Assembly: GCA_022825235.1 (NCBI GenBank)
Contig: JAJDYI010000046.1
Location: 1-64,000, forward strand
From: Alphaproteobacteria bacterium
GTDB taxonomy: Bacteria; Pseudomonadota; Alphaproteobacteria; TMED109
DNA length: 64,000 nucleotides
Direction: 5' to 3'
In this document: positions 60,861 to 64,000 of the stretch, piece after piece
How positions within the stretch are numbered: the first letter of the stretch is position 1
How the letters are laid out: each line of letters starts with the position of its first letter
The notes under the pieces: generated by a model
The model's input: only the letters and a program-made list of their open reading frames with translations
What the model was told of the DNA's origin: nothing
Databases searched by the model: none
Program-made: the position numbers and the translations under genes

Positions 60861-61058
60861 CCGCGGGGACCCGATACCGTGCCGGGGTTCGTCGTCATTC
60901 GCCGCCTCACGCCGGCCAGCGTCAACGGTGAACTGGAACGACCCCGCCCCGGCCGGGCAGGGAAGGCGCCAGCCGAGCCTGTGCCGCCGCTCGACGTCGG
61001 CGTCGCCGACGCCGTGGACCGGCACGGCGGCGGGGCACGGCCGTCGCGGCCTGTGCCC

Positions 61059-64000
61059 CTACCAGCGGAAGCCGGTCTCGAGCCCGACCCGGTGCTCCGG
61101 CGCGTGGTCGTCCACGGCCTTGCGGCGGGCCGCCTCGACGCCGAGCGAGAAGGACGGCCACCCCGCCGAGCTCAGCCGCCACCCCATGCGGTACTCGCGC
61201 ACCGTGTCCGACAGGCCGAACCCGACATTGGGCGTGCCCGTGAAGCCGCCGCCGAACATCGCGATGCCGTAGCCGAGCTCTGCATCGAGCCGGCTCGACA
61301 ACGGCGCGTCGTCATCCGCCGCGAGCCCGGACGCGTCCGACAGCATCCACAGCCGGTCCCGGCTGCCCGGGTCCGCGCCGTAGGACGGCGTGAGCGACGC
61401 AGACAACCCGCGGCCCGTCCCGCCCGGCACCAGCCGGATCGAGCCCGACACGCCCCACTCCGAGTAGCCGTCCGCGGCGTGCGCCGCAAGGCCGTGCACC
61501 CGGAGCGCCATGTCGAGGCCGCGCGACGGATCGGCGTAGCCGATACCGGCGCCGAGCTCCACGCCCGTCCCGGTCTCCGCGTCGCCCCCGTCGTGGCGCA
61601 GCCCGAGCGTCGCCGACGGCGTCAGCGTCCCGCCGTCCGCCAGCGCGAAGCGCCGCGAGCCGTCCAGCACCGCCCGGACGCGGCTCGCCTCGGCCTGCGC
61701 GCCGGCGAGGTTGCCCACGCCGGGCGCCGACACCGAGTCCGACTCCGTCCGCACCCAGAACGCGTCCGCCTTGAGCGCCAGCGCGAACCCGTCCGCCTCG
61801 TCAGGCGTCACCAGCTCGCCCCGCACGCCCATCGCGGCCAGGGTCATCGACAGGTCCGTGCCGTAACGCTCCGCCGCGCCGCCGTCGAGCTCCAGCGAGA
61901 GGCTTCCGCTGCCGGTCCCCGCCAGACCCCAGGCCGACAGGCGTTCGGAAAGCGTGAGCCGCGCGTAAGGCAGCATCGTCGTCACCGAGCTCCCCATCGC
62001 GTAGACCCGCCCCGCGCCCTGCGCGGTGCCCTCGCCGGCGCTGTGCGTCATCGCGAACCCGGTCAGCAGGCGGCCGCGCTCGTAGTCCATGCCCATCGCA
62101 CCGGTCGCCGCCTCGCCGCTCAAGGACAGACCCGTACCGGAACTGGAGAACTGCGACACCGACGCGCCCTGGCCCCAACTCGTGAACTGCGAGCCCGCGC
62201 CCTGCCCGAGCACCGCGCGGAACGACGTGCCCATCAGCAGCTCGCGCGTGGTCATCGTCCGCGAGCGGTTCCCGGCCGGGTCGCCGGACCAGGTGAGCCA
62301 CGATGCTGTGCCGGCTCCGAACGCCGGCGCCGGCGGCAGGCCGGGTTCACCCCCGGAGCCGTCGAGCGCGATGCGGTGCCCGCCCAACGTGAAGTGCGAG
62401 CCCGCATCCCGCGGCACCTCCAGCCGCGCCGTCACCGCCGCGATCGCATCCGAGGCCACCGCGCGGCCGAACCGCGCCAGCCAGTCCTTCTGCAGCGGAT
62501 CGGCGTTGGAGATCGTGCCCGTCGCCGTCCCGTCCGCGAGCGTCGCCGTGGCCCCCGGACGCGGATTGCTCAGCACCAGCGAGAACGTCTCCGCGCCCTC
62601 GTCATGCACGTCGTCCAGGAGCGTGACGGTCACCGACTTGCGCGTCTCGCCCGCCGCGAAGGAGAGCGTGCCGCTCGCCGCCGTGTAGTCCGTGCCCGAG
62701 GTCGCCGTGCCGTCCCGCGTCGCCCAGTCCACCGACACCGCTTCGCGCGCCGCTGCCGAGAGCGTCACCGCGAACGCGATCGAGCCGGACGACTCGCGCG
62801 CCGAGGCGTCCGCCACCGACACCGACACCGTCCCGGCGGACGCCGACGACGCCTGGGTCTGACCGAGCGCCGAGCGCAGCCACTTGAGGCCGCCGTTGTT
62901 GACCTTCGCCCGCGCCGGACCCCAGCCCTCCGCCTCCGGGTCGCCGAGGAAGAAGCGCGGCAGCACCGAGCCCGACACCCCGGCGAGGCCGTCCACCTTG
63001 GCCGTCCCCGACACGGTGCGCACCGCCCAGGACCGGCCTGCCGCCTTGAGCAGCCCGACCGCCGTCTGGTAGCGGGCCACCGCAGCGGCGCCGGCGTTGG
63101 GGTCGTGGTAGACGGTGAACGCGGCCGGCGCCGCAACGGGCTCGTCGTCATCGCGCACCGTCACCGATGCGTTCGACGGGTCGCCGACCTCGTAGCCGGT
63201 GCCGGCATCGAGCGTTACCGTCGCCTTGCCGTCCGGCTCGTCCCCGTCATCGTCCGCCGTCGCCACGCTGAGCGTGGCACTCGTCGCGCCCCCGGCGATG
63301 GAGAGCGTCTTCGCGCCCTCGTCGGAGGCCGCGACGAACGCGCCGTCCTCGGACACGGTGTAGGCGAGCGTCAGCCCGTCCGTCGGCGCCGCCTGCGAGA
63401 GCGTCACCGTGAACGACGCCGCCGTCCCCTCGTCCACCGCCGCGCCGGCCGCGACGGTCACCGTCGGCGCGGGCGGGGGCGACGATTCCTGCTGCTCCAG
63501 GAGCACCTTGCGCAGCCACTTCAGGCCCCCGTTGTTGACCCCCGGTTCCGAGGGACCCCAGCCCTCTTCCGCCGGGTCGCCGAGGAAGAAGCGCGGCATC
63601 ACCGAGTTCTCGACCCGGGCGAGGCGGTTCACCTCGCCGGCGCCGGTGACGGTGCGCACCGCGTAGGACCGGCTGGCCGCCTTGAGCAGCCCGACCGCCG
63701 TGTCGTAGCGGCTCCCCGCCGCCGCCGACGCGTGCGAGGGGCGCGGGTCGTGGTAGACCGTGAACTGCGCCGTGCCGATGGCACCCGTGGCAGCTGCTGT
63801 GGTCCCGCTCGCCGTGCCCTCCGCCAGCAGGGCGTTGTCCGCGTCCAGCGCGGCGACGTTCACCGTGTAGGCCGTGCCGGCGGCGAGGCCCGTGATCGTG
63901 TGGCTGTTGGTGCTCGCCTGCACCGCATCGCCATAGTCGCCGGCGCCGGTCTTCCAGCGCACGTCGTAGCGCGCCGCGTCCTGCACCGCCTCCCACGACA
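61059..64000 (-). CDS. Autotransporter adhesin with Calx-beta repeats, partial at right edge
   Basis: The frame stays open to the end of the window, so the N-terminus is missing. Order from the edge: FN3 (AARYDVRWKTGAGDYGDAV), a module with FTVYHDP and SVMPRFFLGDPAEEGWGP ending NNGGLKWLRK, a Calx-beta-like domain (VTVAAGAAVDEGTAASFTV), a second copy of the module (SVLPRFFLGDPEAEGWGP), a second Calx-beta (SGTDYTAASGTLSFAAGETR), then an autotransporter barrel of about 300 residues ending GLETGFRW. It is unbroken in the visible part, unlike the related gene at 15177-19643. A recombinase fragment lies beyond its 3' end, as at the other locus. Surface adhesion is inferred. Confidence 0.92.
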   Translation of the reverse strand, partial: SWEAVQDAARYDVRWKTGAGDYGDAVQASTNSHTITGLAAGTAYTVNVAALDADNALLAEGTASGTTAAATGAIGTAQFTVYHDPRPSHASAAAGSRYDTAVGLLKAASRSYAVRTVTGAGEVNRLARVENSVMPRFFLGDPAEEGWGPSEPGVNNGGLKWLRKVLLEQQESSPPPAPTVTVAAGAAVDEGTAASFTVTLSQAAPTDGLTLAYTVSEDGAFVAASDEGAKTLSIAGGATSATLSVATADDDGDEPDGKATVTLDAGTGYEVGDPSNASVTVRDDDEPVAAPAAFTVYHDPNAGAAAVARYQTAVGLLKAAGRSWAVRTVSGTAKVDGLAGVSGSVLPRFFLGDPEAEGWGPARAKVNNGGLKWLRSALGQTQASSASAGTVSVSVADASARESSGSIAFAVTLSAAAREAVSVDWATRDGTATSGTDYTAASGTLSFAAGETRKSVTVTLLDDVHDEGAETFSLVLSNPRPGATATLADGTATGTISNADPLQKDWLARFGRAVASDAIAAVTARLEVPRDAGSHFTLGGHRIALDGSGGEPGLPPAPAFGAGTASWLTWSGDPAGNRSRTMTTRELLMGTSFRAVLGQGAGSQFTSWGQGASVSQFSSSGTGLSLSGEAATGAMGMDYERGRLLTGFAMTHSAGEGTAQGAGRVYAMGSSVTTMLPYARLTLSERLSAWGLAGTGSGSLSLELDGGAAERYGTDLSMTLAAMGVRGELVTPDEADGFALALKADAFWVRTESDSVSAPGVGNLAGAQAEASRVRAVLDGSRRFALADGGTLTPSATLGLRHDGGDAETGTGVELGAGIGYADPSRGLDMALRVHGLAAHAADGYSEWGVSGSIRLVPGGTGRGLSASLTPSYGADPGSRDRLWMLSDASGLAADDDAPLSSRLDAELGYGIAMFGGGFTGTPNVGFGLSDTVREYRMGWRLSSAGWPSFSLGVEAARRKAVDDHAPEHRVGLETGFRW

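Noticed and set aside
1-64000. CRISPR array
   Set aside because: No evenly spaced short direct repeats with unique spacers were found, and no cas gene is present.

Overview
The window is GC-rich DNA from a Gram-negative bacterium, most likely an alphaproteobacterium. It holds outer-membrane autotransporters, a TolC-type channel, a DinB with the N-terminal zinc ribbon typical of alphaproteobacteria, and a DUF2285-like remnant. It reads as accessory genome: intact genes alternate with truncated, frameshifted or nonsense-interrupted remnants, insertion-sequence debris and repeated intergenic pieces. A recently inserted IS1595-type element (37456-39490) and the 1.6-2.2 kb gene are visibly richer in AT than their surroundings.

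Layout. 0-6.3 kb: a secreted HNH/Excalibur nuclease, a frameshifted GIY-YIG protein, a voltage-gated K+ channel, a conserved protein of unknown function and a phospholipase-D-fold nuclease. 6.8-9.7 kb: a one-protein MmeI-like restriction-modification enzyme. 10.2-12.6 kb: two translationally coupled tyrosine recombinases; fragments of related recombinases recur at 14.9, 53.1, 59.3 and 60.7 kb. 12.8-14.7 kb: a second GIY-YIG protein and an EEP-fold phosphodiesterase. 15.2-19.6 kb: a large Calx-beta/FN3 autotransporter split by an in-frame TGA. 20.4-23.7 kb: a GAF-PAS-kinase-receiver-winged-helix regulator followed by a formate/nitrite-type channel. 23.8-26.5 kb: a phosphotransferase remnant, a VapBC-type toxin-antitoxin pair, a TIR protein and transposase debris. 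26.7-35.1 kb: three secreted cyanovirin-N-like proteins surrounding a four-gene tripartite efflux operon (TolC, PAS-fused membrane fusion protein, MacB-type ATPase and permease). 35.6-43.8 kb: a formate-channel pseudogene, an AbiEii remnant, the IS1595 element, a Cache-domain autotransporter and a truncated dinB. 44.3-49.7 kb: a two-gene operon of a DUF4143 ATPase and a 1379-residue P-loop ATPase with a C-terminal PD-(D/E)XK nuclease motif, bracketed by repeated DUF2285-like gene ends. 50.3-54.3 kb: a frameshifted class V aminotransferase, an N-terminally truncated copy of the hybrid kinase, a small heat-shock gene with an amber codon and an IS630 remnant. 54.3-57.9 kb: an MMPL transporter and a DUF2236 oxygenase-like protein. 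58.5-64 kb: kinase and recombinase remnants, a DUF3800 gene between 47-bp repeats, and a second large autotransporter that runs off the right edge.

Working together. The restriction enzyme, TIR protein, VapBC pair, PLD nuclease, AbiEii remnants, DUF3800 gene and ATPase/nuclease operon suggest a defence-rich, recombination-prone region. The autotransporters, cyanovirin-like proteins and efflux operon point to cell-surface and secreted functions. The hybrid kinase family (one complete copy, one truncated copy, two fragments) and the recombinase family (one intact pair, four fragments) recur beside the surface-protein genes, which suggests repeated duplication and decay of the same modules. The best candidates for undescribed biology are the 44.3-49.7 kb operon, the PAS-fused membrane fusion protein, the Cache-autotransporter, and the repeated module around RFFLGDP in the adhesins.
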